Assembly (NCBI GenBank): GCA_937864535.1
Contig: CALMJS010000030.1
Location: forward strand, 1-64,000
Source: an uncultured Paracoccaceae bacterium
Lineage (GTDB): Bacteria; Pseudomonadota; Alphaproteobacteria; Rhodobacterales; Rhodobacteraceae
Length of the DNA: 64,000 nucleotides
Direction: 5' to 3'
The first letter of the stretch is position 1. Each line of letters opens with the position of its first letter. Position numbers and translations under genes: made by a program. Shown piece after piece: positions 53,752 to 62,481 of this stretch. Below the pieces are notes generated by a model. The model saw nothing but the letters and a program-made list of their open reading frames with translations. It was not told the DNA's origin and made no database searches.

Positions 53752-54682
53752 AGATGTTCAGATCCGCCACTCCGCTGTCGATATGAGGCGCCCAAAAGGC
53801 GACGCTCTCAGCGATTTGGGAAATCACCTGACGATCGTTCGGTTCGCGTTCCTTGAACGACAGTTCGAGACAGATTTCGTTGTCCTTTGCCCCACCTTCG
53901 GCAAAGGCCTGCAACAGGGGTTCGGGATGAATCCGCCCTTTGGCGTTGAACTCGGCAGTAAACGGACGGTGACCGCCCTTGTCCATCAATGACTGTTTGA
54001 TGTGAATGATCGGGCTAACCTTGGGCACCGCGCGCGCCCAGGCATACGGATCAAAATCATCGGGATTATCGCTGGTAACGTCGCCATGGTCGATGTCAGC
54101 CATCATCCACATGGGTATCGCCATCTGCGCGGCGGCAATCCGGTCTTGTAACTCCAAACAGGCGCGAATGGTTTCGCCGAACTCGCGACCGATGCTCATC
54201 GGCTCCCAGAAAACATAGTCTAACCCGGCTGATTTCGAGTGATCAGCCACCTCCGCCCAACAGTCGATGGCAATCTCGATCAGGTCATTGCGACGGATCG
54301 GATCGTCAAAATCACGGTAGGTAAAGATCGCGAACTGGGTCCCCACAGAGGTCCCACCCAGATCGGCCGTGATATCGGCAAAGGTCTTGAACCAGTCCAC
54401 GTAATACCGCCGCACATCGCGGTCAGGATGGCCAAAGTGGTTCAATCGGCCGTACGGTCCGGTCATGCCAGAGGTCACGCACACTCCGGTTCGGGCCAGC
54501 GCGGCAGACATTTGCCGTGTCAGCCGCCGAATGACCGGCGCAGGCCAGCTCGGGTTGATAAACTCATGGGTCAATTGAAGGTCGCGAATGCGCAAATCAC
54601 GTGCAACAGTGTCGATTAGATCGTCAGGATCCGCAAATCGGTTCACCAGCGGGTTCGTATTCAGCGACAGCGTCAGGGGCAT
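53750..54682 (-). CDS. EryC-like tetrulose phosphate isomerase (TIM barrel)
   Basis: A 310-residue xylose-isomerase-like barrel with the length of Brucella EryC. It starts MPLTLSLNTNPLVNRFADPDDLIDTVARDLRIRDLQLTHEFINPSWPAP. Metal residues lie in YVFWEPMSIGREFGET, MMADIDHGD, IIHIKQSLMDKGGH and the late CLELSFKEREPNDR. GAGGACG lies before the ATG at 54682, seven bases after the HAD gene. In the ery pathway this protein acts on tetrulose phosphate after EryB. Confidence 0.85.
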   Translation of the reverse strand: MPLTLSLNTNPLVNRFADPDDLIDTVARDLRIRDLQLTHEFINPSWPAPVIRRLTRQMSAALARTGVCVTSGMTGPYGRLNHFGHPDRDVRRYYVDWFKTFADITADLGGTSVGTQFAIFTYRDFDDPIRRNDLIEIAIDCWAEVADHSKSAGLDYVFWEPMSIGREFGETIRACLELQDRIAAAQMAIPMWMMADIDHGDVTSDNPDDFDPYAWARAVPKVSPIIHIKQSLMDKGGHRPFTAEFNAKGRIHPEPLLQAFAEGGAKDNEICLELSFKEREPNDRQVISQIAESVAFWAPHIDSGVADLNI

Positions 54683-54689
54683 AACGTCC

Positions 54690-55511
54690 TCATAGATCAA
54701 AATGGGGTAGGACAAAATCGGGCATCGCACCGATCAGCCGGCAGTGGTCGAGGACCTGTTCTTCCGGCTCTCCGGCGTGAATACCAGTGCGCACCAGCGC
54801 GGTCGCAAAACCGGCATCGCGCCCGCCTTTGATATCGTGGGCGGGGCTATCACCGATGCACAACACACGGCTTGGATCGACGCCGCCCAAAATTCGGTTG
54901 GCGACTTGGTAGATCAACGGAAACGGCTTGCCGATCCAGTCCACCTTGCCGCCCAGGCTCTCGTAGAGCTGCGCGATACGGCCCGCACCGAAACTCTGCC
55001 CGGCAGAGGTCAGCATCTGCATATCCGGATTTGTGCAATAGGCAGGCACGCCGCGCGCCACAGCAGGGGCTAGAATGGCACGATACTGATCTAGCGTCGT
55101 CGTGTCCCCTTGGCTGCCCGCAATGATCAGCACATCTGCGACGCCCGGATCATCGGCAGGGATCAGGCCGAGGCCATCAATCGCGCTCTGGTCATTATCG
55201 CGGGCATGCAGCCAGACCTTGTGACCGGTTGGAACCCGGTCCGCCAGTACGGCATACGCGGCCTCGCCCGATGACAGCACCATCTGATAACTGTCTCTAT
55301 CAAAGCCTAATCGCGTCAGACGTGCCGCATTCGGTTCGCTCCGCTTGCCCGAATTTGACAGCAGTAGAATTTTCTTATCCATGGCCGCCAAGCGCCTTAG
55401 CGCCATCGGCGCAGAGGGATAGGCGCCATCTCCGGTCAGCAGGACACCGAACTGATCAATCAAGAACGCATCAAAGAGCGGGGCAATCGCCACGAGGGTC
55501 GTATGTTTCAT
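54690..55511 (-). CDS. HAD-superfamily class IIA hydrolase (TIGR01459-like)
   Basis: A 273-residue phosphatase-type HAD protein. The first motif reads AFLIDQFGVLLTGDGAYPSA, so the nucleophile position is D in LIDQFG, with G-V following. LLLSNSGKRSEPNAARLTRLGF is motif II, and CIGDSPAHDIKGGRDAGFATALV is motif IV with the metal acid pair. It overlaps the FGGY kinase gene by four bases. It may dephosphorylate a sugar phosphate to relieve toxicity. The substrate is unknown. Confidence 0.82.
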   Translation of the reverse strand: MKHTTLVAIAPLFDAFLIDQFGVLLTGDGAYPSAPMALRRLAAMDKKILLLSNSGKRSEPNAARLTRLGFDRDSYQMVLSSGEAAYAVLADRVPTGHKVWLHARDNDQSAIDGLGLIPADDPGVADVLIIAGSQGDTTTLDQYRAILAPAVARGVPAYCTNPDMQMLTSAGQSFGAGRIAQLYESLGGKVDWIGKPFPLIYQVANRILGGVDPSRVLCIGDSPAHDIKGGRDAGFATALVRTGIHAGEPEEQVLDHCRLIGAMPDFVLPHFDL

Positions 55512-56758
55512 CCCCGTGCAGGCCCCACCATGGCCAATAGTGCCGTGCCAAAGGCCGCCTCTCCCGACGCGGCGGCAACCATTGGTACGCCGAGGTGACG
55601 TTCCCGGATGCGTGTCCACGTCGCGTTTCCAGCACCGCCCCCGACAGCCCGTACAGACGTCAAACGCGGAGCGCCGAGTTCCGCCAAACGACGATAGGCT
55701 AGCGCCTCGATCTTGGCGATGCCTTGGAAAATACCGTGCAGGTGATCGGCGTCTGACACGGGTCGCGGCCCTAAACGTGGCAATAAGCCCGGATCGTTGA
55801 TCGGGAACCTCTCACCCGGCTGTTTGAGTGGATAGTAATCCAGATCAATATCGGATTCAGAGTCTATTTCGTCCGAAATCGCATCAATGTTGGTGTCAGG
55901 AAACTCGGCCTTGATCACGTTGCCACCCGTATTTGACGCCCCTCCGGCCAACCACAGGCCAAGGATCCTGTGACTATAGATCCCGTAGCCGGGTGCAAAA
56001 ATCGGTTTGTCCGACAGCAGTTTGATGGTCATCGTCGTCCCGAGAGCGGTGACCCCGGCGCCCGGTTGATCCGCCCCAGTCGCCAGGAACGAGGCGCAAC
56101 CATCCGTCGTGCCCGCGACAATGGCGCAATTCGGGTCTAACCCGTAGGAATTTGCGCCAACCGTGCCGACTCTTGTGCCTGCAGGCACAACCGGCGGCAA
56201 AATTGCCGGATCTATGACCTGCGCGATCCATTGTGGCCAGTCGCCAGTAACCGGATCGTAGCCGGTTTTCAGCGCGTTGTTCTCATCGGTCACGACTGGC
56301 GCGCCGAACAGCATTGCGATCCAGTCGGCCTGATGAACCACCCGGTCTGGCGTATATGTCGCCACCAGTTCAACCGCCCGGGCCAGAGCGCTGGAGGCTC
56401 CACGCGCGGCAGTCGTTTCAGGCGAAATCGTAGAAATCTGGTGAATTAGCGAATGATTTGTACAGGGATCATTATACATGACACCATCGCCGAGAGGTTG
56501 CCCATCACGATCAAGGGCAATCATCGTCCCCGACGTGCCATCGACCGCCAAGGCCCGGACCAAGGTCGGGTCGATCGCGGATAGGACCTGACGTACGACA
56601 AGTTCGGTAGCGGACTGCCAGACCCGCGGACTGCGATGATTGTCACCATGATCAGTCATCGCGCTCTTGGCCTCGGCAACGACGGCGCGGTCCTGATCTA
56701 TGACGATCGCACGCACGCCAGAGGTCCCCACATCAATCCCGAGATAGAGGTCACGCAT
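55508..56758 (-). CDS. FGGY-family carbohydrate kinase of unknown pentitol/pentulose specificity
   Basis: A 416-residue kinase with YLGIDVGTSGVRAIVIDQDRAVV at the N-terminus and AVDGTSGTMIALD, TTDGCASFLATGADQ and LTSVRAVGGGAGNATWTRIRERHLGVPM later. It is shorter than typical xylulokinase (about 480-500), with reduced lid insertions, and resembles the ribulokinase-like short branch. It overlaps both neighbours in the operon by 4 and 8 bases. A D-ribulose or other pentulose substrate is likely, which would extend the locus beyond erythritol. Confidence 0.82.
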   Translation of the reverse strand: MRDLYLGIDVGTSGVRAIVIDQDRAVVAEAKSAMTDHGDNHRSPRVWQSATELVVRQVLSAIDPTLVRALAVDGTSGTMIALDRDGQPLGDGVMYNDPCTNHSLIHQISTISPETTAARGASSALARAVELVATYTPDRVVHQADWIAMLFGAPVVTDENNALKTGYDPVTGDWPQWIAQVIDPAILPPVVPAGTRVGTVGANSYGLDPNCAIVAGTTDGCASFLATGADQPGAGVTALGTTMTIKLLSDKPIFAPGYGIYSHRILGLWLAGGASNTGGNVIKAEFPDTNIDAISDEIDSESDIDLDYYPLKQPGERFPINDPGLLPRLGPRPVSDADHLHGIFQGIAKIEALAYRRLAELGAPRLTSVRAVGGGAGNATWTRIRERHLGVPMVAAASGEAAFGTALLAMVGPARG

Positions 56759-57728
56759 TGAGGGCCTGCCGGTATTTTTCAGCATCCCAATTCAGCAGCT
56801 CGGCATTCTCGGCGAGGGTCAGATAGGCCAGCTTTGCATCCTTGGGCATACGGGTCAGCACATCTCCCAGACACTGTGCTAAGGACCAAGCGCCCGCACT
56901 GGCGTCTGTGCGCATCGCCGCCCCAATGCCCGGAATGATGTAGAACGGCGGCGTTTCGCCAGTTGGCAGCGGCAGCGAATGCGCCTCTGCCCCGATCCCG
57001 CAAAAGATCACATGGTCGGGATAGAGGCTGCCACCTGTCGCCATCGCAGTCAGCTGTTGGTCAAGAGCAACCGCTGACAGGCTATTGGGTGCGGCGACCC
57101 AGCCCTCGGCCAAGTCTGACTGACCAACATTTTCAGCCGAAATAGGGTCGATTTTTAGCGCATCGTGCACCTGCCGAACCAATAGGTCGGCCTCTGCAAC
57201 TGTATCCGCCGCGACGATGAGACCGTGATTGGACAGGACAATCACATTGGCCCCCTGCCGGACGACGTCCATCACCTGCGCGGCCAACTGCGCACCCGGC
57301 TTGGCATAGGGAACGATCCCCCAGTCAAATCCATCCAGCCTGCTACCGATGGCGGCGACTGGATCGGATTGCACCGCGAAGACCAGCGTATGGACGCTAT
57401 GCACATGCACGACCACCCGCTGCGGGAACACCGCATGCAACGAGGTTTCGATCGAGGGACGCAATCCTCCGTTCTGTAGCGCGAATTCCTGTGGCTGATC
57501 GGCACGCAATTCCCCCCGCGCCACGCTATCGCGCATCGCGGGCAGATCGCAGGGAACAAAGATATCGCGTCTCAAAGCATCGGCAAGGTTCGTCCCCGAT
57601 GCCTTGATCCACATGACATCGCCATCCTTGATCGACGTATTGCCGCCCGGTCCCTGAATATACATCGGATCAGAGCCTAACTCGGCTGAAATACGCGCAA
57701 GTTCGGCCAAATCAGGTGGCGGCGTCAT
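56751..57728 (-). CDS. class II aldolase/adducin family protein, long form
   Basis: A 325-residue protein with the class II aldolase fold. QGPGGNTSIKDGDVMWIKASGTNLADALRRDIFVPCD is the substrate/phosphate region. VVHVHSVHTLVF supplies two zinc histidines and LSNHGLIVA the third-strand motif. The C-terminal 100 residues (VIFCGIGAEAHSLPLPTGETPPFYIIPGIGAAM) are an extension absent from FucA. It overlaps both the FGGY kinase and the eryB-like gene, so it is coupled to them. Its product may be the aldol cleavage of the phosphorylated keto-sugar made by the kinase. Confidence 0.78.
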   Translation of the reverse strand: MTPPPDLAELARISAELGSDPMYIQGPGGNTSIKDGDVMWIKASGTNLADALRRDIFVPCDLPAMRDSVARGELRADQPQEFALQNGGLRPSIETSLHAVFPQRVVVHVHSVHTLVFAVQSDPVAAIGSRLDGFDWGIVPYAKPGAQLAAQVMDVVRQGANVIVLSNHGLIVAADTVAEADLLVRQVHDALKIDPISAENVGQSDLAEGWVAAPNSLSAVALDQQLTAMATGGSLYPDHVIFCGIGAEAHSLPLPTGETPPFYIIPGIGAAMRTDASAGAWSLAQCLGDVLTRMPKDAKLAYLTLAENAELLNWDAEKYRQALNA

Positions 57729-59230
57729 GCGGATGCCCTCTGTTTTTCGTCAAACCACGCGACCAACGCTGCCTGTTCAGACACCGTTGTATGCAGGTTC
57801 TCTTTGGTGCGACGATGGAGGATATCTTCGGCGGTTTGTGCCCACTCCTGTTTGCACAGATACCTGACCTCTGCCTCGTAGAGGCGGGGGCCAAACTGCG
57901 CGCCCAGATCGGCAATCGACTGGCAGCCCGACATAAACCGATGCATCCGCGTCCCGTAGAGCCGCGCCCAATGATGCGCGAGGTCGCGTGGTAGCCACGG
58001 GTAGGTCTGCTGAATCTCGCCAAGGAAACGGACGAAATCCGCGCCTGCCATGTCGCCGCCCGGCAGCACCGCGCCAGAGGTCCAATCACGCCCCATCTGC
58101 GGGAAAACCTTGTCCAGCTTTTGTAGCGCGTGTTCAGCCAGTTTACGGAACGTCGTAATCTTGCCGCCAAACACGTTGAGCAAGGGCGCACCGCCGCTGG
58201 TCTCCAGGTCGAACACATAGTCGCGCGTTACCGCGCTGGGATTGCCAGCGCCGTCATCATAGAGAGGCCGGACGCCAGAAAAGCTCTGGATCACGTCGGT
58301 GCGACGCAACTCTTGCTTAAAGTACTTGTTCACCGCAGCCAGCAAATAGGAAATCTCGGTCTCATCGGCCACGACCTTTTCCGGCGCACCGTCATAGGGA
58401 ATATCGGTGGTACCGATCAGCGCCTTGTCGCCCTCATAGGGGTTGATAAAGATCACGCGTTTATCGTGGTTCTGGACCAGATAGGCCTGCTGGCCGTCCC
58501 AGAATTTCGGCACGATAATGTGGCTGCCCTTGACCAGCCGCACGTTGCGCCGGCTATTCGTCCCGGTGACCCGCCCGATGATGTCATTGACCCATGGACC
58601 GCCCGCATTGACCAAGGCACGGGCCTGAACCTTGCGGCGTTCACCTGTTACGGTGTCGGTCATCTCGACATCCCACAGATCACCGTTGCGCCGCGCGCTG
58701 GTACAGGCGGTCCTGGTCAGCACCTCGGCGCCACGTTCTGCGGCATCAAGCGCATTGAGCACCACCAACCGCGCGTCATCAACCCAACAGTCGGAATATT
58801 CAAAGCCTTTGGTATACTGGTCCTTGATCGGCGCCCCCTCCGGGTCACGCAACAGGTCGAGCGTCCGCGTCCCCGGTAGGCGTTTGCGCCCCCCCAGATG
58901 ATCATAGAGAAACAGACCCAAACGCACCAGCCAAGCGGGTCTATCCTGCGGCGAATGGGGCAAAACGAACCGCATGGGCCAAATGATATGCGGGGCCGAG
59001 TTCAGCAGAACTTCGCGTTCGATCAACGCTTCGCGGACCAAGCGGAATTCGTAGTATTCCAGATACCGCAGCCCGCCGTGGACCAGCTTGCCGGATCGGC
59101 TAGACGTGCCTTGGGCCAGATCATCCTTTTCACACAGGATCACCGACAGACCGCGCCCGGCGGCATCTCTGGCGATACCGGCACCATTGATGCCACCGCC
59201 GATAATGAACAGATCAACACATTGGCTCAT
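57725..59230 (-). CDS. eryB: EryB/GlpD-type FAD-dependent polyol phosphate dehydrogenase
   Basis: A 501-residue membrane-associated flavoprotein. The N-terminal FAD motif is IIGGGINGAGIARDAAGRGLSVILCEKDDLAQGTSSRSGKLVHGGLRYLE. NAGGPWVNDI, GSHIIVPKFW and IGTTDIPYDG follow, and the C-terminal GlpD domain starts near 380. GlpD (glycerol 3-phosphate) and EryB (erythritol 4-phosphate) are hard to separate by eye. Position in an operon with an EryA-like kinase favours EryB. A GGAGAGG site precedes the ATG. Confidence 0.82.
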   Translation of the reverse strand: MSQCVDLFIIGGGINGAGIARDAAGRGLSVILCEKDDLAQGTSSRSGKLVHGGLRYLEYYEFRLVREALIEREVLLNSAPHIIWPMRFVLPHSPQDRPAWLVRLGLFLYDHLGGRKRLPGTRTLDLLRDPEGAPIKDQYTKGFEYSDCWVDDARLVVLNALDAAERGAEVLTRTACTSARRNGDLWDVEMTDTVTGERRKVQARALVNAGGPWVNDIIGRVTGTNSRRNVRLVKGSHIIVPKFWDGQQAYLVQNHDKRVIFINPYEGDKALIGTTDIPYDGAPEKVVADETEISYLLAAVNKYFKQELRRTDVIQSFSGVRPLYDDGAGNPSAVTRDYVFDLETSGGAPLLNVFGGKITTFRKLAEHALQKLDKVFPQMGRDWTSGAVLPGGDMAGADFVRFLGEIQQTYPWLPRDLAHHWARLYGTRMHRFMSGCQSIADLGAQFGPRLYEAEVRYLCKQEWAQTAEDILHRRTKENLHTTVSEQAALVAWFDEKQRASA

Positions 59231-59880
59231 TTCGCCTCTCCTCTGGACTGGACACCATAGGATTCAAACCCGCGGGCGGTTTCCTCGATCTGTGAGTCGG
59301 TCAAAATATGCCCTCCTCCGATCGCCAGCACGTGGAAATACTGGTTGGCGAGAGCCTCCAGTTCACCCGCCAGCCACATGGTGCGGGTCAGATCCTTGCC
59401 TGCGACGACCATGCCGTGGTTTGCCATCAGACAGCCGTTGCGGCCCTGCATTGCCCGAATGATGTTCTGGGACAATTCCGCCGTCCCATAGAGCGCATAA
59501 TCGGCCACGCGGATATCCGGGCCGCCGAAGGCCGCGATCATGTAGTGGATCGCGGGAATGGGTTTACGGGCAATCGACATGACCGTCGAAAACGGCGCAT
59601 GCGTATGGACGACGGCGTTCACATCCGGGCGGTTCCGGAGGATGTCCCGGTGAAACCGCCATTCGCTAGAGGGTTTATGGCTACCCTCCCAGTCACCACC
59701 GTCCGCGTTGATCCGCATCCGGGCCATCATCGACCCGTCGAGAATGTCATAGGGCACCCCGGACGGCGTAATGATCATCCAATCGCCGTCCCGCACGCTG
59801 ACATTGCCAGAGGCACCCCGGTTCAGGCCCGTGCTCTCCAGCTTTTTGCAGGCGACGACAATATCTGCGCAGGTATCCAT
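59227..59880 (-). CDS. class II aldolase, FucA/OtnC-like short form
   Basis: A 217-residue zinc aldolase or decarboxylase. Motifs are NRGASGNVSVRDGD (phosphate loop), VNAVVHTHAPFSTVMS with two zinc histidines, and MANHGMVVAGKDLTRTMWLAGELEALANQY with the glutamate and further ligands. Length matches L-fuculose 1-phosphate aldolase and 3-oxo-tetronate 4-phosphate decarboxylase. It overlaps eryB by four bases and abuts the hydroxyacid dehydrogenase gene (one-base overlap). A tetronate-related reaction would fit the dehydrogenase next door, but this is inference. Confidence 0.85.
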   Translation of the reverse strand: MDTCADIVVACKKLESTGLNRGASGNVSVRDGDWMIITPSGVPYDILDGSMMARMRINADGGDWEGSHKPSSEWRFHRDILRNRPDVNAVVHTHAPFSTVMSIARKPIPAIHYMIAAFGGPDIRVADYALYGTAELSQNIIRAMQGRNGCLMANHGMVVAGKDLTRTMWLAGELEALANQYFHVLAIGGGHILTDSQIEETARGFESYGVQSRGEAK

Positions 59881-60923
59881 CAGCAGGGATTCCTTGCAGG
59901 CTCACCAGCGATATAGCGGCGTACTTCTTCGGCGGCCTGTTCGGCGGCATAGGTGACGGTCCGCACAGAGGCGCCCGCGATATGCGGGGTGAGCGTGACA
60001 TTCGGCAATTGCAACAGCGGCCAATCGGTCGGAACCGGTTCGATCGCAAAGGTTTCGAGCATGGCAGAGCCAATCTCACCCTCGATCAGGGCCTGATAGA
60101 GATCGTCATAGTTGCACAGCGGCCCGCGTGCCGTGTTCACAAATAGCGCGTCGGACTTCATCTTCTTGAACGCCTCGGCATTCATCAGCCCCCGCGTTTC
60201 CTCGGTCACCCGCGGATGCAGGGTGACGACATCGGACTGCGACAGCAGCGTATCCATATCCACATGGCTGACCATGTCATCCTGGGCATCCTGCGGCGAC
60301 AGTTGGACATAGGGATCGCAGACCAACACGCGGGTGCCAAAGGCCCGCAGAAGGCGCACAACCTTGGTCCCGATATTGCCGTAGCCAACCACACCAACGG
60401 TCATTTCGCACAGTTCGCGGCCCGTCACATCCGCACGGTACAGATCGCCGCGCCAGTTGCCGGCGCGCAGGGCTTCGTGGCCCTCGCGGATTTTGCGGGT
60501 CTCGCTCAGGATGGCGCCAATGGTAAATTCGGCAACGGCCGTCGAATTGCGACCGGGCGTGTTGACGACCAGAACCCCGTGATCGCGGGCGGCCTGCATG
60601 TCGATGTTCACCGGCCCGCCACGCGATACGGCGATCATTTTCAGATTGGGCAACCGCTCGAGCATGGACCGCGACATCGGCGCCAATTGCGTCACGAGGA
60701 TCTCTGCATCACCGACAAACTCCACGACGTCGTCGGCTGTTCCGAAATATTCTTTTAGCCCGTCCATCCCCGCCACGGCATAGCCGTGCTCCATCGGCTC
60801 GTCGGGCCAATTGTCTTTGCGGGTGCGTATAGTCACTTTGTCACCACACGCCGATTTCAACGCCGTTTCAAAGGCTTCTGGCAACATGAACAGGTCGCCG
60901 ATGATCGCGACGGACTTAGACAT
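59880..60923 (-). CDS. D-isomer-specific 2-hydroxyacid dehydrogenase
   Basis: A 347-residue NAD-dependent enzyme of the phosphoglycerate/glyoxylate reductase family. The nucleotide-binding motif is VGVVGYGNIGTKVVRLLRAFGTRVLVCDPY. The catalytic arginine lies in FVNTARGPLCNYDDL, and the histidine in LTPHIAGASVRTVTYAA. GGAG lies before the ATG at 60923. It overlaps eryA by eight bases. In known rhizobial polyol loci a similar SerA-like gene also lies beside ery genes; its role is not settled. Confidence 0.87.
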   Translation of the reverse strand: MSKSVAIIGDLFMLPEAFETALKSACGDKVTIRTRKDNWPDEPMEHGYAVAGMDGLKEYFGTADDVVEFVGDAEILVTQLAPMSRSMLERLPNLKMIAVSRGGPVNIDMQAARDHGVLVVNTPGRNSTAVAEFTIGAILSETRKIREGHEALRAGNWRGDLYRADVTGRELCEMTVGVVGYGNIGTKVVRLLRAFGTRVLVCDPYVQLSPQDAQDDMVSHVDMDTLLSQSDVVTLHPRVTEETRGLMNAEAFKKMKSDALFVNTARGPLCNYDDLYQALIEGEIGSAMLETFAIEPVPTDWPLLQLPNVTLTPHIAGASVRTVTYAAEQAAEEVRRYIAGEPARNPC

Positions 60924-62481
60924 TTTTCTTCTCCTGAACGGCAGCAAGTGTTGCCCATACGGGTTCAGCGGCGATGCGCAGGCTCCGATAGGCGGGAAAT
61001 AGGTCGGAATACAGGGTGGCCAGGTGTGGATCGGGCAATTCCGCCTGGCCCAGCGTTGGCAAAACCCAGTCATTGACGCAGGCGTCCATATCGCGATAGG
61101 CGCCGATTGCAACGGCCGCCATCATCGCGGCACCGGCGGCACCTGCCTCTTCGCGGGATACGGCGCGCACCGGTCGGTCGAGCGCGGCGGACATGATCCG
61201 GCGCAGGCCCTTGGACCGGACCGCGCCACCAGTCAGACGGATTTCGGCGGGGATATCGCCCATCGTGTCGTAGCAATCGCGCGAGGAATAGCCCAAGCCC
61301 TCGATCACGGCGCGCAGCAAATCCGGGAACCGATGGTTGGACGACAGCCCGTTAAAGGCCGCGCGGGCGTCGCTGTTGACAATCGGACCACGCTCGCCCG
61401 CCTCTGAAATATACGGGTGATAGAGGATCGAGGCGGGCGAGGTCGCGCCCAGCCAGCCATCGATCCGATCAACCAGCGCACGGTGCGTCACCGTCTGCCC
61501 CATATCCGCCATCAGATCGGCGGCCAGCTTGAGCAGCCAGTCGATGTTCAGGGTTGAGGCCATATTCGATTGGATCTGCGCCACATAGCCGGGCACGGGC
61601 AGCACCATCACATAGCCCGTACGACCGTCGTTCAACTGAACCCCGTCCTGCGGCGTGGCCCGCATATGCATGCCCGTCGAGCCGACGATCGTGCAACCCG
61701 CGGGTTGACCGGGGGTATAGATTCCCGCCCCCATCGCCGTGCAAACCACATCCACATAAGCAAGGCTAACTGGCGTTCCCGCCAACAGACCTGTCTGCGC
61801 GGCGGCCTCAGCCGTCAACGGATGGGTGGTCTGCGTGCCATCCACAATCGGCGGCAACAGGTTGCGGCGGTGTGACAGCCCCAGCGCCGCAATAACGTCT
61901 TCGTTGTAGTCGCGGCTGCTATAGTTGCCAAAGGTGAAATTCGCCTCGGACGGATCGGTGGCCCGCACGCCTGTCAGGTTCAGATAGAGCCAGTCTTTGC
62001 AATGCAGGGCGACCTCGGACCTATCCAGCATCTCGGGGGTGGTGTCGTCCATATGGGCCAGTTGCGACCCCATCTGACAGCAATTCAGACCGCTCCCCGT
62101 GCTGGCAAAGCGGGCGATATCGCTGGACTGCGCCCGTAGACGGTTCACCGCCGGAGCAGACCGCGCGTCCAGCCACAGCCAGCCATCCGTAACCGGTGCA
62201 TTTCCAGCCCCGACCAGCCAAGTCCCATCCCCCTGCGCCGTCACAGCGACAGCGGCGACACGCTCGGCCCCGATCTGCGCGGTCAACTCGCGCAGGGTTT
62301 GGGCGCAATCCTCCCATGTCTGGGCCAAGGGTTGATAGGCCGCGCCGTCCGCCCGGGCCGTATACCGGTTCGGAACGGCAACGGCTGCAACCTGTTGACC
62401 TGTCAGGGTAAAGGCAACCGACTTGATGACCGAAGTCCCCGCGTCGATGCCAATGATCAGATCACGCCCGCCCTGTGTCAT
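60916..62481 (-). CDS. eryA: erythritol kinase
   Basis: An FGGY kinase of 521 residues, the length of EryA, which phosphorylates erythritol. It has LIIGIDAGTSVIKSVAFTLTGQQVAAVAVPNRY at the start, then AVTAQGDGTWLVG, LWLDARSAPAVNRL and LHCKDWLYLNLTGVRATDPSEANFTFG, which I recognise as EryA-like. It ends with RLTGGAVRSKGLRRIMSAALDRPVRAV and AGAAGAAMMAAVAIGAY. It is coupled to the ABC ATPase upstream (ATGA) and to the dehydrogenase downstream. L-xylulose or other polyol kinases of the same family are the alternative. Confidence 0.88.
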   Translation of the reverse strand: MTQGGRDLIIGIDAGTSVIKSVAFTLTGQQVAAVAVPNRYTARADGAAYQPLAQTWEDCAQTLRELTAQIGAERVAAVAVTAQGDGTWLVGAGNAPVTDGWLWLDARSAPAVNRLRAQSSDIARFASTGSGLNCCQMGSQLAHMDDTTPEMLDRSEVALHCKDWLYLNLTGVRATDPSEANFTFGNYSSRDYNEDVIAALGLSHRRNLLPPIVDGTQTTHPLTAEAAAQTGLLAGTPVSLAYVDVVCTAMGAGIYTPGQPAGCTIVGSTGMHMRATPQDGVQLNDGRTGYVMVLPVPGYVAQIQSNMASTLNIDWLLKLAADLMADMGQTVTHRALVDRIDGWLGATSPASILYHPYISEAGERGPIVNSDARAAFNGLSSNHRFPDLLRAVIEGLGYSSRDCYDTMGDIPAEIRLTGGAVRSKGLRRIMSAALDRPVRAVSREEAGAAGAAMMAAVAIGAYRDMDACVNDWVLPTLGQAELPDPHLATLYSDLFPAYRSLRIAAEPVWATLAAVQEKKNV

